Positions 51,519 through 60,608 of a DNA stretch of 64,000 nt are shown one piece after another. The stretch lies in NCBI RefSeq assembly GCF_900454895.1, contig NZ_UGTA01000001.1:186001-250000 (forward strand), in the 5' to 3' direction. The translations under genes were made by a program, and so were the position numbers. The notes under the pieces were generated by a model, which worked only from the letters and a program-made list of their open reading frames with translations, had not been told where the DNA came from and did no database searches. Numbering within the stretch: the stretch's first letter is position 1; every line of letters begins with the position of its first letter. The DNA is from Phocoenobacter uteri (lineage in GTDB: Bacteria; Pseudomonadota; Gammaproteobacteria; Enterobacterales; Pasteurellaceae).

Positions 51519-51549
51519 TGACGTGGTATTCAAGCCACGTCATTTTTTA
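51519..51549 (+). terminator. Terminator of glpKF
   Basis: TGACGTGG and CCACGTCA form a perfect 8-bp stem with an 8-base loop followed by TTTTTT. Confidence 0.8.
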
Positions 51550-51649
51550 TTTGTAAATGTTTAGTAAAAAATGACCGCTTATATAGCCCTTTGTTTTTAC
51601 AATACTTTTTATAAAATAACCCACTTTTCAACATTTCATAGGAATAATT

Positions 51650-51736
51650 ATGGCGTATACTACTTTTTCACAGAATAAAAATGATCACCATTATTATAGC
51701 TTGTTCCTTTTAAATCAAGATATTTCAGAGATTTAG
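51650..51736 (+). pseudogene. nrdB: 5' scar of nrdB (ribonucleotide reductase beta subunit)
   Basis: A 28-codon frame with a good ribosome site (AGGAA) whose first 12 residues, MAYTTFSQNKND, are the exact conserved start of NrdB. Homology stops there and the frame runs into unrelated residues and TAG. This looks like the breakpoint of a rearrangement or recombination in which the ribosome site and start of nrdB were left behind. The complete nrdB must be elsewhere. The remainder of the gap 51550-51817 holds one uptake core (TGACCGCTTA near 51571). Confidence 0.7.
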
Positions 51737-51817
51737 TTTGAGTGGAAGATGCTAAAAATGAATATATTGTTCTATTTCTATGCTTATAGTTACGTGTGTT
51801 TTTTATAACCTAATAGG

Positions 51818-52369
51818 TTACAACAAACCTTTATAATAATCCCAATCAAAATATTGTCCTGGATCGATTTTTCTTTCTGGGGCGATATCACAGTGTCCAA
51901 CAATACGATCTTTTACGATTTTTGGATAGCTCTGCTGAATAGTTTGAGTTAATTTTGCAAGGCTTTGATATTGTAATTCTGTAAAAGGTTGTTCGTTACT
52001 GCCTTCTAATTCAATGCCAATCGAAAATTCATTGCATTTTTCTCGTCCTTGAAAGTTCGATACCCCAGCGTGCCACGCCATATCATTAAAATTAACATAT
52101 TGCGTAATTTCACCCTTACGATTGATTAAACAATGAGCGGAAACCCTTAAATCTTTAATTTCTTCAAAATAAGGGTGCAAATTTGGATCAAGCGTCCCTT
52201 CAAAAAAACGATCAATAAAATCGTCCCCAAATTGCTCAGGGGGAAGGCTAATATAATGGATCACAAGCAATGAAATATCATTTGTGTCAGGACGAGGGGA
52301 AAAGTGAGGTGAAATCACTCGTTTGGTATCCGCAAGCCAGCCATTTTCTATTTTTAAATCCGATTTCAT
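51818..52369 (-). CDS. ampD: AmpD, 1,6-anhydro-N-acetylmuramyl-L-alanine amidase
   Basis: A 183-residue zinc amidase (amidase_2 family) recycling cytosolic anhydromuropeptides. The zinc site is read from VIHYISLPPEQFG (first histidine), a second histidine in VGHCDIAPERKIDPG and its following Asp; the invariant FSIGIELEGSNEQPF is present. The absence of a signal peptide fits a cytoplasmic AmpD. It is divergent from rlmJ. Confidence 0.95.
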   Translation of the reverse strand: MKSDLKIENGWLADTKRVISPHFSPRPDTNDISLLVIHYISLPPEQFGDDFIDRFFEGTLDPNLHPYFEEIKDLRVSAHCLINRKGEITQYVNFNDMAWHAGVSNFQGREKCNEFSIGIELEGSNEQPFTELQYQSLAKLTQTIQQSYPKIVKDRIVGHCDIAPERKIDPGQYFDWDYYKGLL

Positions 52370-52430
52370 TGTATAAATTTACCTTATATTACGTTAAAAT
52401 GTCGTCTATTTTATATAAAAGAGAATCAAA

Positions 52431-53270
52431 ATGTTAAGTTATCGACACAGCTTTCATGCTGGAAATCACGCTGATGTACTAAAACACATCGTTTTAACCC
52501 TTATTTTAGAGTCATTTAAAAAGAAAGAGAAACCTTTTTTCTACCTAGATACCCACTCAGGTGCAGGACGTTATAGTCTATTAAGCCGTGAAGCGGAAAA
52601 AACAGGGGAGTTTATTGAAGGGATCGCAAGACTTTGGGATCGTGATGATCTTCCTGAGGAAGTGGCAAAATATATTGCCGAGATCAAAAAAATCAATAAA
52701 GGAAAATTACGTTTTTATACAGGCTCACCTTTGCTTGCTGTACAACAACTTCGTCCGCAAGATCGTGCCTTATTAACAGAATTACACCCGAGCGATTATC
52801 CGTTATTACGCAATGAATTTGCAAAAAATGCAATCGTAGTGACTAAACGTGATAACGGATTTCAGCAATTAAAAGCCGCCTTGCCACCAAAAGAAAGACG
52901 TGGCGTGGTGTTAATTGATCCTCCTTATGAATTGAAAGAAGATTATGAATTAGTGGTGCGTGCGATCCGTGAAGGTTATAAACGTTTTGCGACAGGGTGT
53001 TATGCGATTTGGTATCCTGTGGTAATGCGTCAGCACGTCAGAAAAATGGTGCGAGGATTAGAAGAAAGCGGTATTCGTAAAATTCTTCAAATTGAATTGG
53101 CGGTGCGTCCTGATTCGGATCAACGTGGAATGACAGCAAGTGGAATGATTGTGATCAATCCACCTTGGCAGTTAGAAAAACAGATGAAGAAAATCCTCCC
53201 TTACTTAACCAAAACCCTTGTACCAGAAGGAACAGGGAGTTTTAAAGTAAGTTGGATTACCCCTGAATAA
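52431..53270 (+). CDS. rlmJ: RlmJ, 23S rRNA A2030 N6-methyltransferase
   Basis: A 279-residue SAM-dependent methyltransferase, same length as E. coli RlmJ (280). The N-terminal MLSYRHSFHAGNHADVLKH, the SAM-site FYLDTHSGAGRY, and the catalytic LIDPPYE motif are present. It stands alone and is followed by an imperfect inverted pair of uptake cores (53282 and about 53330). Confidence 0.96.
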   Translation: MLSYRHSFHAGNHADVLKHIVLTLILESFKKKEKPFFYLDTHSGAGRYSLLSREAEKTGEFIEGIARLWDRDDLPEEVAKYIAEIKKINKGKLRFYTGSPLLAVQQLRPQDRALLTELHPSDYPLLRNEFAKNAIVVTKRDNGFQQLKAALPPKERRGVVLIDPPYELKEDYELVVRAIREGYKRFATGCYAIWYPVVMRQHVRKMVRGLEESGIRKILQIELAVRPDSDQRGMTASGMIVINPPWQLEKQMKKILPYLTKTLVPEGTGSFKVSWITPE

Positions 53271-53381
53271 GAGTTGAAAGCAAGCGGTTATATTTCTGAA
53301 ATAATTTACAAATTATTCATTTTATTTAACCGCTATATTTTAGGTTTTATTTTGTGTTGGTTAAATTTTATATTGAGTAAC

Positions 53382-53426
53382 GGGTGGATATTCCATTCGC
53401 GATGCTCATTCAATCCACCCCTACGT
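53382..53426. repeat. Hairpin element ending in CCCCTACGTT
   Basis: GGGTGGAT (53382-53389) and ATCCACCC (53413-53420) form a stem followed by CTACGTT. Similar hairpins with an adjoining CTACA motif occur at 61159-61199 and 63861-63897. Confidence 0.45.
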
Positions 53427-53456
53427 TAATTAAAAAAACACATTTAAGGAACAACA

Positions 53457-54569
53457 TTGGAACAGGTTAATTTAATTTTAGAGCCACAAGATAATATGCG
53501 TTTACAATCACTTTGTGGTGCATTTGATGATCATTTAGATTTAATTGAAGAAAGTTTTAATGTGATTATTAGTCGTAATGGCTTTGAATTTGTGATTGAG
53601 CCTGACGATGAAGATCCTGTGGCAGATTTTGTGTTGCAAAACACCGCAAAATTATTGCAAAAATTATATAACGAAACCGCTCCGATTAAAGGGAAAGTGA
53701 AATTATTGGATCTTGAAGATGTGCATTTGATGATCCAAGAAAGCCGAATGTTACTACAAAATTCCACAGATAAAAAAAGCGAGAAAAAAAGTAGTATTGG
53801 CAATATTGCGATTAAAACCAAACGTGGTGTGATCAAACCAAGAGGCGAGCATCAGCAACGTTATTTACATAATATTTTAACTCACGATATCAGTTTTGGA
53901 ATTGGTCCTGCGGGAACGGGAAAAACCTTTTTGGCGGTAGCTGCTGCGGTGGAATCGTTGGAACGTCAGGAGGTTCGTCGTATTTTATTAACTCGCCCAG
54001 CGGTTGAGGCGGGGGAAAAACTCGGTTTTTTACCCGGTGATTTAGGGCAGAAAATTGAGCCATATTTACGTCCGCTTTATGACGCCTTATTTGAAATGCT
54101 TGGTTTTGAAAAAGCCCAAAAATTTATGGAGCGAAATATCATTGAAATTGCCCCTCTTGCTTATATGCGTGGTCGTACCTTAAATGATGCTTTTATTATT
54201 TTAGATGAAAGTCAAAACACCACCATTGAGCAGATGAAAATGTTTTTAACCCGTATTGGTTTTAATTCCAAAGCGGTAATCACAGGGGATATCACCCAAG
54301 TGGATTTACCGCGTTCCCAAAAATCAGGTTTGAAACATGCTCAAGAGGTGTTGAGCAATGTGCCAGATTTAAGCTTTAATTTCTTTGATAGTCACGATGT
54401 GGTTCGTCACCCTGTGGCTGCCAAAGTAGTACGTGCTTATGAAGAATGGGAAGCAGAGGATGAAAGACGTAAGGCAGAATATAAAGCTCAAAAACAAATA
54501 GAACAGCAGCGTGAAAAATTAGTTTTAGAACAAGAAAAATTGATGTTGGAACAAGCTAAGCTTAGCTAA
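53457..54569 (+). CDS. ybeZ: PhoH-like ATPase (YbeZ)
   Basis: A 370-residue PhoH-family protein. Walker A is FGIGPAGTGKTFLAVAAA (about residues 146-163), with RRILLTRPAVEAGEKLGFLPGD and FIILDESQNTT (Walker B) downstream. The N-terminal region fits YbeZ, which acts with the endoribonuclease YbeY in rRNA maturation. The start is a TTG at 53457 with AAGGA 6 bases upstream. The C-terminus is a charged coiled coil. The usual next gene ybeY is absent; the convergent glnD follows instead. Confidence 0.9.
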   Translation: MEQVNLILEPQDNMRLQSLCGAFDDHLDLIEESFNVIISRNGFEFVIEPDDEDPVADFVLQNTAKLLQKLYNETAPIKGKVKLLDLEDVHLMIQESRMLLQNSTDKKSEKKSSIGNIAIKTKRGVIKPRGEHQQRYLHNILTHDISFGIGPAGTGKTFLAVAAAVESLERQEVRRILLTRPAVEAGEKLGFLPGDLGQKIEPYLRPLYDALFEMLGFEKAQKFMERNIIEIAPLAYMRGRTLNDAFIILDESQNTTIEQMKMFLTRIGFNSKAVITGDITQVDLPRSQKSGLKHAQEVLSNVPDLSFNFFDSHDVVRHPVAAKVVRAYEEWEAEDERRKAEYKAQKQIEQQREKLVLEQEKLMLEQAKLS

Positions 54570-54607
54570 ATTCCGTAAATATTACTTATAACCGAAATAA
54601 AGTCTGA

Positions 54608-57169
54608 TTAGAATTCTTCCAGTAATCGCTGTTTTAGGCGTTGCTTTTGTTCTTCTGATAAGGCTCTATTTTCCTGTGTAGAAACCACAAAAAAATCGTC
54701 CACACGTTCGCCAATAGTGGTTATTTTTGCATTTAATAATTGTAAATTAAGTTCATTAAAAATCTCACTAATATGTGCAAGCAGCCCTTCTCGATCAAGG
54801 GTTTTAAATTCAAATTCAGTTTGATCCAAACGAGCATTTTCTAAAAATGTGATGATTGTTTTTTTATTAAATGGTGTAAATTTCATTGATTTTTTTATCA
54901 ATTTAAATGGTGTTTGAGGTTGTGTTAAAAGCTTAAATAGGGCTTGTTGTAGTTGTTCACAGCGTATTTTTGATAGTGATTGTCCGTTATATTCTGCGAT
55001 AACAAAACTATCAAAGACTAGTCTATTATTTGTTAAAATTTGAGCTTCTAAAATAGATATTTTCTTTTGGCTTAATAATTGTGCGATAGTCGAAAATAAC
55101 TTTGGCATATCCAGACAATGTACAAAAAGTTGTGTTAAATTTTGTTGCTCATCACTTGAGACTAACACAAATATTTGTGGGATTTTAGCTTCTAAATACC
55201 CTTGAATATGCCACTCCAGTTGCTCTGGAGTATGGCGAATAAAGTAACTGAGGGGACAATTATCCCAAAAATCATTGATTTGTATGATTTGATTCTCAGT
55301 GTAGTATTCAGATAATTTTTCACTGATTCTGTTACGGTTAGATAATCCTAATTGCTTGTAATCTACGGGTTTTTCTTTTCCTCGTTGTAACTGGGATTGA
55401 GTGGCATAAAACAGTTGTGTGAAAAGTTGCTCTTTCCATTTATTCCAAAAGGTTTTATTTGTTGAGGATATATCTGCAAAAGTTAAGCATAATAATGCGG
55501 ATAAAGCGGTCTGATTTCCGACAATTTTTGCAAATTCTATAATGACATTAGGAGCATAGATATCTCTTCGTTGTGCTGTCATGGACATCGTTAAATGTTC
55601 AGAGACTAGCCACGCTATAAATTTAGCTTGTTCTTCACTTAAATGATGTAACTTTGCAAACTGATAAGCTTCAACAGCACCATTCTCAGAATGACTACCA
55701 CCGCGTCCTTTGGCAATATCGTGGAACATCGCAGCGAGATATATAATGGTTCGGTCATCAAAATTATTGAATAACTGAGAGCAGAGTGAATAGCTTTCAT
55801 TATTCGTATTCAATAAATTTTCTAAGGTTTGCATTACTCGAGCAGTGTGTTCATCAACAGTATAAATATGTAACATATTGAATTGCATTAGCCCTGTAAT
55901 ATTTTTCCATTGTGGTAAATAGGCTTTGAGTACCCCAAAATAGTGCATTGGTTTGATTGCTCTGGCGACAAAATTAGGTTGGGAAAATAGCTCAATAAAG
56001 CGTTTTCTTGCTTGGGGTAATTCACTGAGCGAAAATGTTAATTTTCCAATAGCTAGACGTAGATATCTTAATGCGGACACACTGGCTTTTGCCTGCGGAT
56101 ATTGGGTTAAATGATAAAATAGATCTAAAATAGAACTGGGATCATCGTTAAAACAGCGGTAATTTTTCTGTGCTGAAATAATATTATCTTGTAAATAAAA
56201 ATAGCGATCTAAGGGGGTTTTCTCACCTGTACGTTTTTCTTTTTTCAGTACGATTTTTTCAAAGTTAGCTAATAATAAATAGCTTAACTGAGCGATGGAT
56301 TGTGTCGCTTGAAAATAGTCTCGCATCATTGTCTCGACGGGTTTATTACCTTCCCCTAGATAGCCTAAGCGTTCACTTAATACTAATTGTCGATCAAATC
56401 TCAAACGGTTATCGTAGCGTTTAAGCTGTAAATGTAATCCAAAACGCATTTTGAATAAAACGGCTTGGGCTTGTTGCAATTCAGCGTATTCTTCTGCAAA
56501 AAGTAGCTGTTGTTCAAAGAGTTCTGATAATGAATAAATACCATAATGTCTAAGCATTACCCACATCAATAAATGTAAATCTCGTAGTCCTCCTGGACTA
56601 TGTTTTAAATCAGGCTCAAGGTTGTAGCTAGTATTGTGATAACGAGCATAACGCTGTTTTTTTTCGGCTATTTTAGCTTGTAAAAAATCGTCAGTTTTCC
56701 AAAAGTCAGGTTGATGAATATGTTCTAAAAGATCGTAAAATGCACGGCTATTTCCAACTAAAAAGCGTCCTTCTAGCATATTTGTCGCCACTGAGATTTC
56801 GGCTTTTCCCATATCAACACATTCATCTAAGGTACGAATTGCTGAACCAAGTTGTAGTTTTAGATCCCAAAGCAGGGTGAAAAATTGGTTAAATCGAGCC
56901 TGCGTGTCATTATCTAAGGTCGATTGCGTTAGTACTAAAATGTCTAAATCAGATAGTGGAAACATTTCACGGCGACCATAACCGCCAACAGCAATAAGAG
57001 TCAGATCATTCCTTTGATCAAATCCAAAATGTTTCCACAAATCTAATAATAACCGATCATAAAAATCGCTACGTTGATGAATAAGAGTTAGGGTTTCTAC
57101 TTGTAAAAAAGTATCTTGTTGGCTTTGATTAAATGCGGCAAGTTGCTGTCTGAGGTTCGTTATGTTCAT
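54608..57169 (-). CDS. glnD: GlnD, PII uridylyltransferase/uridylyl-removing enzyme
   Basis: An 853-residue nitrogen sensor that adds or removes UMP on PII according to glutamine level. Order: nucleotidyltransferase with GGYGRREMFPLSDLDILVL near residue 63, the HD domain with AAMFHDIAKGRGGSHSENG near 480, and two C-terminal ACT domains sensing glutamine (FVLVSSDEQQNLTQLF and LDREGLLAHISEIFNEL). It is slightly shorter than E. coli GlnD (890). Confidence 0.96.
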   Translation of the reverse strand: MNITNLRQQLAAFNQSQQDTFLQVETLTLIHQRSDFYDRLLLDLWKHFGFDQRNDLTLIAVGGYGRREMFPLSDLDILVLTQSTLDNDTQARFNQFFTLLWDLKLQLGSAIRTLDECVDMGKAEISVATNMLEGRFLVGNSRAFYDLLEHIHQPDFWKTDDFLQAKIAEKKQRYARYHNTSYNLEPDLKHSPGGLRDLHLLMWVMLRHYGIYSLSELFEQQLLFAEEYAELQQAQAVLFKMRFGLHLQLKRYDNRLRFDRQLVLSERLGYLGEGNKPVETMMRDYFQATQSIAQLSYLLLANFEKIVLKKEKRTGEKTPLDRYFYLQDNIISAQKNYRCFNDDPSSILDLFYHLTQYPQAKASVSALRYLRLAIGKLTFSLSELPQARKRFIELFSQPNFVARAIKPMHYFGVLKAYLPQWKNITGLMQFNMLHIYTVDEHTARVMQTLENLLNTNNESYSLCSQLFNNFDDRTIIYLAAMFHDIAKGRGGSHSENGAVEAYQFAKLHHLSEEQAKFIAWLVSEHLTMSMTAQRRDIYAPNVIIEFAKIVGNQTALSALLCLTFADISSTNKTFWNKWKEQLFTQLFYATQSQLQRGKEKPVDYKQLGLSNRNRISEKLSEYYTENQIIQINDFWDNCPLSYFIRHTPEQLEWHIQGYLEAKIPQIFVLVSSDEQQNLTQLFVHCLDMPKLFSTIAQLLSQKKISILEAQILTNNRLVFDSFVIAEYNGQSLSKIRCEQLQQALFKLLTQPQTPFKLIKKSMKFTPFNKKTIITFLENARLDQTEFEFKTLDREGLLAHISEIFNELNLQLLNAKITTIGERVDDFFVVSTQENRALSEEQKQRLKQRLLEEF

Positions 57170-57210
57170 ATGAAAAGAGCGGTTAAATTTTAATAACTTT
57201 TTGCAAATTA

Positions 57211-57235
57211 TAAAAAACGAGGCATAAAGCCTCGT
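57211..57235 (-). terminator. Terminator of the Bap-prefix/OmpA-lipoprotein unit
   Basis: ACGAGGC and GCCTCGT form a 7-bp stem with a 5-base loop, followed on the minus strand by TTTTTTA, 19 bases after the stop at 57254. Confidence 0.75.
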
Positions 57236-57253
57236 TGGTGTATTTTTACTTGA

Positions 57254-58159
57254 TTAGATAATCTCAGGTGTAATACCAGAGATGAGTAGATCTTCTATTT
57301 TATCGCCGTTTAAATCATATTGATGGTAGGTTATACCTTCCATTTCAACATCGCCTAGAAATACGCCACCTTTAACTTTCACAATATCATTATCATCAGC
57401 GTTAATAACTAATCCTTCATCTTTACCAACAAGTTTGTCAATAATTGCATTATCAATAATTAAATCTTTCACTGATACATTATTTTGTGTTAAATCTAGA
57501 ATGTCAGCTCCGTGAAGTTTGGTTTGAATATTTTCAGATGATAAATCTAATTTTCCTGATTCAGTAATTGTTGCTTTATTATCTGAAATAACAATGTCAT
57601 CACCACCAATAGAATAATCCATTGGGTTAGGCTCAGCTGTTGCACCACTAGAATCATCATCCGCTGTTAAAATATAAAGAGCGGTAGCACCGAATAATAC
57701 ATACCAAGGCGAGAAAGTGAATGTTCCATTCTCAATTTCTTGTCCACCAATCGCTTGTGGTTCAGCCATATTATCTTCTAATACACTGACAGCATTGGTT
57801 GGATCTGATGATTCAGGAATATAAGCATAATATTTACCATTTTGGTGCAAGCCAACTAAAACACCCGTTGCATCAGTATTACCAGCTTCACCTTGCATTT
57901 CACCGTAATAACCTTTTATTACTACATCAGGAACAATTTCATCAGGAGAGCCACCGCCTTCTCCTTCATCTAGAATAATAAGCAAATCTTGGTCAATTCG
58001 TTTAGTAATAATATTTTGCGGAGCTAAACCACTAAGAGTATTAAGTAATTCATAATTCACTCCTCGTTGAGCATCAAGAATCAATAACTCGCCATCAACT
58101 AAATCAAAAGTTTCGACTACTTTTTCGCTATCTTTAAGTTTGATTTGAATATTTTTCAT
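57254..58159 (-). CDS. Small protein resembling the prefix and end of Bap-type adhesins
   Basis: A 301-residue acidic protein. Residues 1-145 resemble the BapA-prefix domain found at the N-terminus of giant type I-secreted adhesins (LLILDAQRGVNYELLNTLSG, DQDLLIILDEG, GKYYAYIPESSDPTNAVSVL). A hydrophobic segment (about 151-166, PWYVLFGATALYILTA) follows at the expected place. The last 120 residues (SGKLDLSSENI, LDLTQNNVSVKDLII, GLVINADDNDIVKVKGG) look like the region that normally follows the repeat array. No repeats lie between. It follows an OmpA-family lipoprotein gene by 56 bases and ends at a strong terminator. Function unknown. Confidence 0.7.
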   Translation of the reverse strand: MKNIQIKLKDSEKVVETFDLVDGELLILDAQRGVNYELLNTLSGLAPQNIITKRIDQDLLIILDEGEGGGSPDEIVPDVVIKGYYGEMQGEAGNTDATGVLVGLHQNGKYYAYIPESSDPTNAVSVLEDNMAEPQAIGGQEIENGTFTFSPWYVLFGATALYILTADDDSSGATAEPNPMDYSIGGDDIVISDNKATITESGKLDLSSENIQTKLHGADILDLTQNNVSVKDLIIDNAIIDKLVGKDEGLVINADDNDIVKVKGGVFLGDVEMEGITYHQYDLNGDKIEDLLISGITPEII

Positions 58160-58215
58160 TTCTTGTTCCTTTATAAAAAATGTAAATTTTAGTTTAATAG
58201 ATTATTGGTATTGAA

Positions 58216-59127
58216 TTACTTTTGATAACCGTAAACAACGACTTCAACACGTCTGTTTGGTTGGTTACATAGCATACGTTGTTTTCTATCGTGTGGGAAT
58301 CGTTGTAAACAATCTCGAACTAGTAAGTTTTTCTCGCCTAAGCCAATAAGATCAATTTTCGCTTTTACGCCTGATGATAATAATGCTTGTTTTACCGTTT
58401 CTGCTCGACGTTTTGATAGCGTTAAGTTATAGCTTTCTGAACCCATTGGGTCGGTATACCCTAGAATTTTTAAGCTGGTAATCTTAAATTTATCTGAATT
58501 GATTTTCTGTCCAAGTGCTTTAATTTCTTCACGTCCTTTTGGCAACATATTGTTATAATCAAAGCGATTAAACGCAAATAATGAACCTGATTCTAATGTT
58601 AATTTACCCAAAACAGGTTGGTCACATAAGCCATTATTTTTAACTCTTGATAATGTTTGAGAAACACGTCTTAAATTTTGAATGGCATTTTTTCCTTCTG
58701 ATTCAGATACTCGCTGAAAGATAGGTTGATTTTTATCATTGAGGAGAATTTTGATATATTCCGTTGTGCCTGAGACAAAATTATAATCAATGCCTGTATC
58801 ACGAGCAGCAAAACGATCTTTATGAGAGAAAGTAGGTAATAATTTTTCACCTGTTGAGCAGACCAAAGAGCCACGATAACTACCATCTAAAATTGAAGCA
58901 AAATAATCGCCATCAATAAATACGTTTACTGCAGGTCCTTCAAACGCCCCTCTTTCTCTGAAAAAATAAACTAATGATTGTTTATCTCCCATTTTAGCCA
59001 TTGGGACAGTTTTTCCATCAAAGGTTGTCCATTGTTCTAATTTTCCATTAGCACTTGATTTCAAATCACTTGAAACACAAGCTGCTAGCAAAGGAAGAGT
59101 GAGTCCTAATGCAATAATTTTTTTCAT
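58216..59127 (-). CDS. OmpA-family lipoprotein
   Basis: A 303-residue lipoprotein (lipobox LLAAC, C17). An N-terminal domain of about 150 residues (SLVYFFRERGAFEGPAVNVF, SILDGSYRGSLVCSTGEKLL) is followed by a peptidoglycan-binding OmpA domain (about 180-300) with LKILGYTDPMGSESYNLTLS, RRAETVKQALL and QPNRRVEVVVYG. This architecture resembles OmpA-like proteins encoded beside Bap-type adhesins in other gammaproteobacteria. Two extra cysteines flank a C-terminal loop (RDCLQRF, RMLCNQP). It is first in a two-gene unit with the Bap-prefix protein. Confidence 0.85.
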   Translation of the reverse strand: MKKIIALGLTLPLLAACVSSDLKSSANGKLEQWTTFDGKTVPMAKMGDKQSLVYFFRERGAFEGPAVNVFIDGDYFASILDGSYRGSLVCSTGEKLLPTFSHKDRFAARDTGIDYNFVSGTTEYIKILLNDKNQPIFQRVSESEGKNAIQNLRRVSQTLSRVKNNGLCDQPVLGKLTLESGSLFAFNRFDYNNMLPKGREEIKALGQKINSDKFKITSLKILGYTDPMGSESYNLTLSKRRAETVKQALLSSGVKAKIDLIGLGEKNLLVRDCLQRFPHDRKQRMLCNQPNRRVEVVVYGYQK

Positions 59128-59258
59128 AAAATAACCTATTTATTGTAAATTATAAGAAAATATTTCCGATTGTAACATAAAAATAATGTTGTAAATAACA
59201 AAAAATAGACTTTGTGATCTTGATCACTTTTTGCAAATTTTTTATTAAATTTAACCGC

Positions 59259-60137
59259 TTATTTTGCCTTATTATCTAACTGTTCTTTCGCCATTAAAAT
59301 ACTTTTTTCTAGAATTTCAGCTTTTGGATCATCTTGTGGGATAAGTTGTAACATCATCGCCCAAGTTGCGATTGCTCTTTCATAATTTTCTTTTTCAAAA
59401 TAGTGAAAGGCGAGTAAACTTAATGCGTCAAGGTTCGTATGCTCTACTCGCAATACTTCTTTTAATAATTTTCTACCTTGCATATTTTCAATTTGCTCGC
59501 GAGAGAAAAGCAAGAAGCGTGCGTAAGCAATTTTATATCTTACATTATCTGGGTCAAGTTTATGTGCCTGTGCAAAGCTATCAAACGCAAGCTGTCCGTT
59601 TTCCTGTAATGAGGCAATCTCGCCTAATTTCCACCAATTTTGTGCATTTTTTGGATCTTTTTGCAATTTTAGACGTAACGCAATCGTAAATTGTTGTAAT
59701 TCACTTTGATCCATTGGCTTGGTTTCGTCTTGTAAGCGGCTATAAAAATAAGGCAATTTTTGATAAGTTTTTTCTAACATCATTTGTTGTTGCCACGAAC
59801 CGACTTTGAGATAACCTAAGGCAGCAATAATAAGCAAGGTTAAAAAACCTGAAACGCCCCAAATTTTGCCAAAACTTTTTTTATTTTCTCGGATTTCTTC
59901 CTGTTCAGGAATATCTTGTAATAATGCTTGTTGTAGCTCTGTTTTAACCTGTGTACTATTTTCTATTAAGCCTTGATTTTCATCGTCTTTTAGTTCTTGC
60001 ACGCGATTAAGATAAAGGGCTTTATTTAATTCGTTACGATCAATTCCTTTATTTTTCAGTGTGTAGCGAAAAAAAGGATAAAAGGCGACAATGCCAATAA
60101 TCAAGGTTATCAGAATTGCGATTAGCCAAAATGTCAT
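59259..60137 (-). CDS. ccmI: CcmI/NrfG-type TPR cytochrome c biogenesis protein
   Basis: A 292-residue protein with two transmembrane segments (about 2-20 and 94-113) and C-terminal TPR repeats (NWWKLGEIASLQENGQLAFD, YKIAYARFLLFS). CcmI delivers apocytochrome c to the CcmFH ligation complex. It is last in the ccm operon, 3 bases after ccmH. The split of ccmH and ccmI into separate genes differs from the fused CcmH of E. coli. Confidence 0.88.
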   Translation of the reverse strand: MTFWLIAILITLIIGIVAFYPFFRYTLKNKGIDRNELNKALYLNRVQELKDDENQGLIENSTQVKTELQQALLQDIPEQEEIRENKKSFGKIWGVSGFLTLLIIAALGYLKVGSWQQQMMLEKTYQKLPYFYSRLQDETKPMDQSELQQFTIALRLKLQKDPKNAQNWWKLGEIASLQENGQLAFDSFAQAHKLDPDNVRYKIAYARFLLFSREQIENMQGRKLLKEVLRVEHTNLDALSLLAFHYFEKENYERAIATWAMMLQLIPQDDPKAEILEKSILMAKEQLDNKAK

Positions 60138-60140
60138 TTG

Positions 60141-60608
60141 TTATTCCTTGTTTTTGAGTAACGCTTCTAAACGCTGTTGTTCCGAAGCGGTAAGATTTTC
60201 TTCATTTTTTGCAATTTTTTGTACTGCTACTTTTTTTGAACGACGGCTTATCACAAAGAAAAGACCAAACAAAATTAGTATCATAGGAGCAATCCATAAG
60301 ATCGCCGTCGCCGTCGTCATTGGCGGATCGTAAGTGACAAAATTACCGTAACGTTCTACCATATAGCCGATAATATCTTGTTTTTGTTTGCCTTCTTGTA
60401 GTAGCTCAAACACTTTAGCTCGCATATCCACCGCAATGGTTGCATTAGAGTCAGCAATATTATTATTTTGGCACTGTGGGCAACGCAGTTGTTGAGTAAG
60501 CGTATGATAATCTTCTTCTTGTTGTGCCGATGAAAAATCAAGTGCGTCAATCGCACCGAAAGCTGAAAGGCTAAAACAAAAAAGGAATAAATAGAGTATT
60601 TTTTTCAT
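60141..60608 (-). CDS. ccmH: CcmH/NrfF-type thiol protein of cytochrome c maturation
   Basis: A 155-residue protein with a signal peptide (about 1-18), the redox motif LRCPQCQNNNIADSNA (CPQC) typical of CcmH/NrfF, and a transmembrane helix near 100-120. It reduces or binds apocytochrome thiols before haem ligation. It shares its first base region with the ccmG stop (overlap of one base) and is followed 3 bases later by ccmI. Confidence 0.93.
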   Translation of the reverse strand: MKKILYLFLFCFSLSAFGAIDALDFSSAQQEEDYHTLTQQLRCPQCQNNNIADSNATIAVDMRAKVFELLQEGKQKQDIIGYMVERYGNFVTYDPPMTTATAILWIAPMILILFGLFFVISRRSKKVAVQKIAKNEENLTASEQQRLEALLKNKE

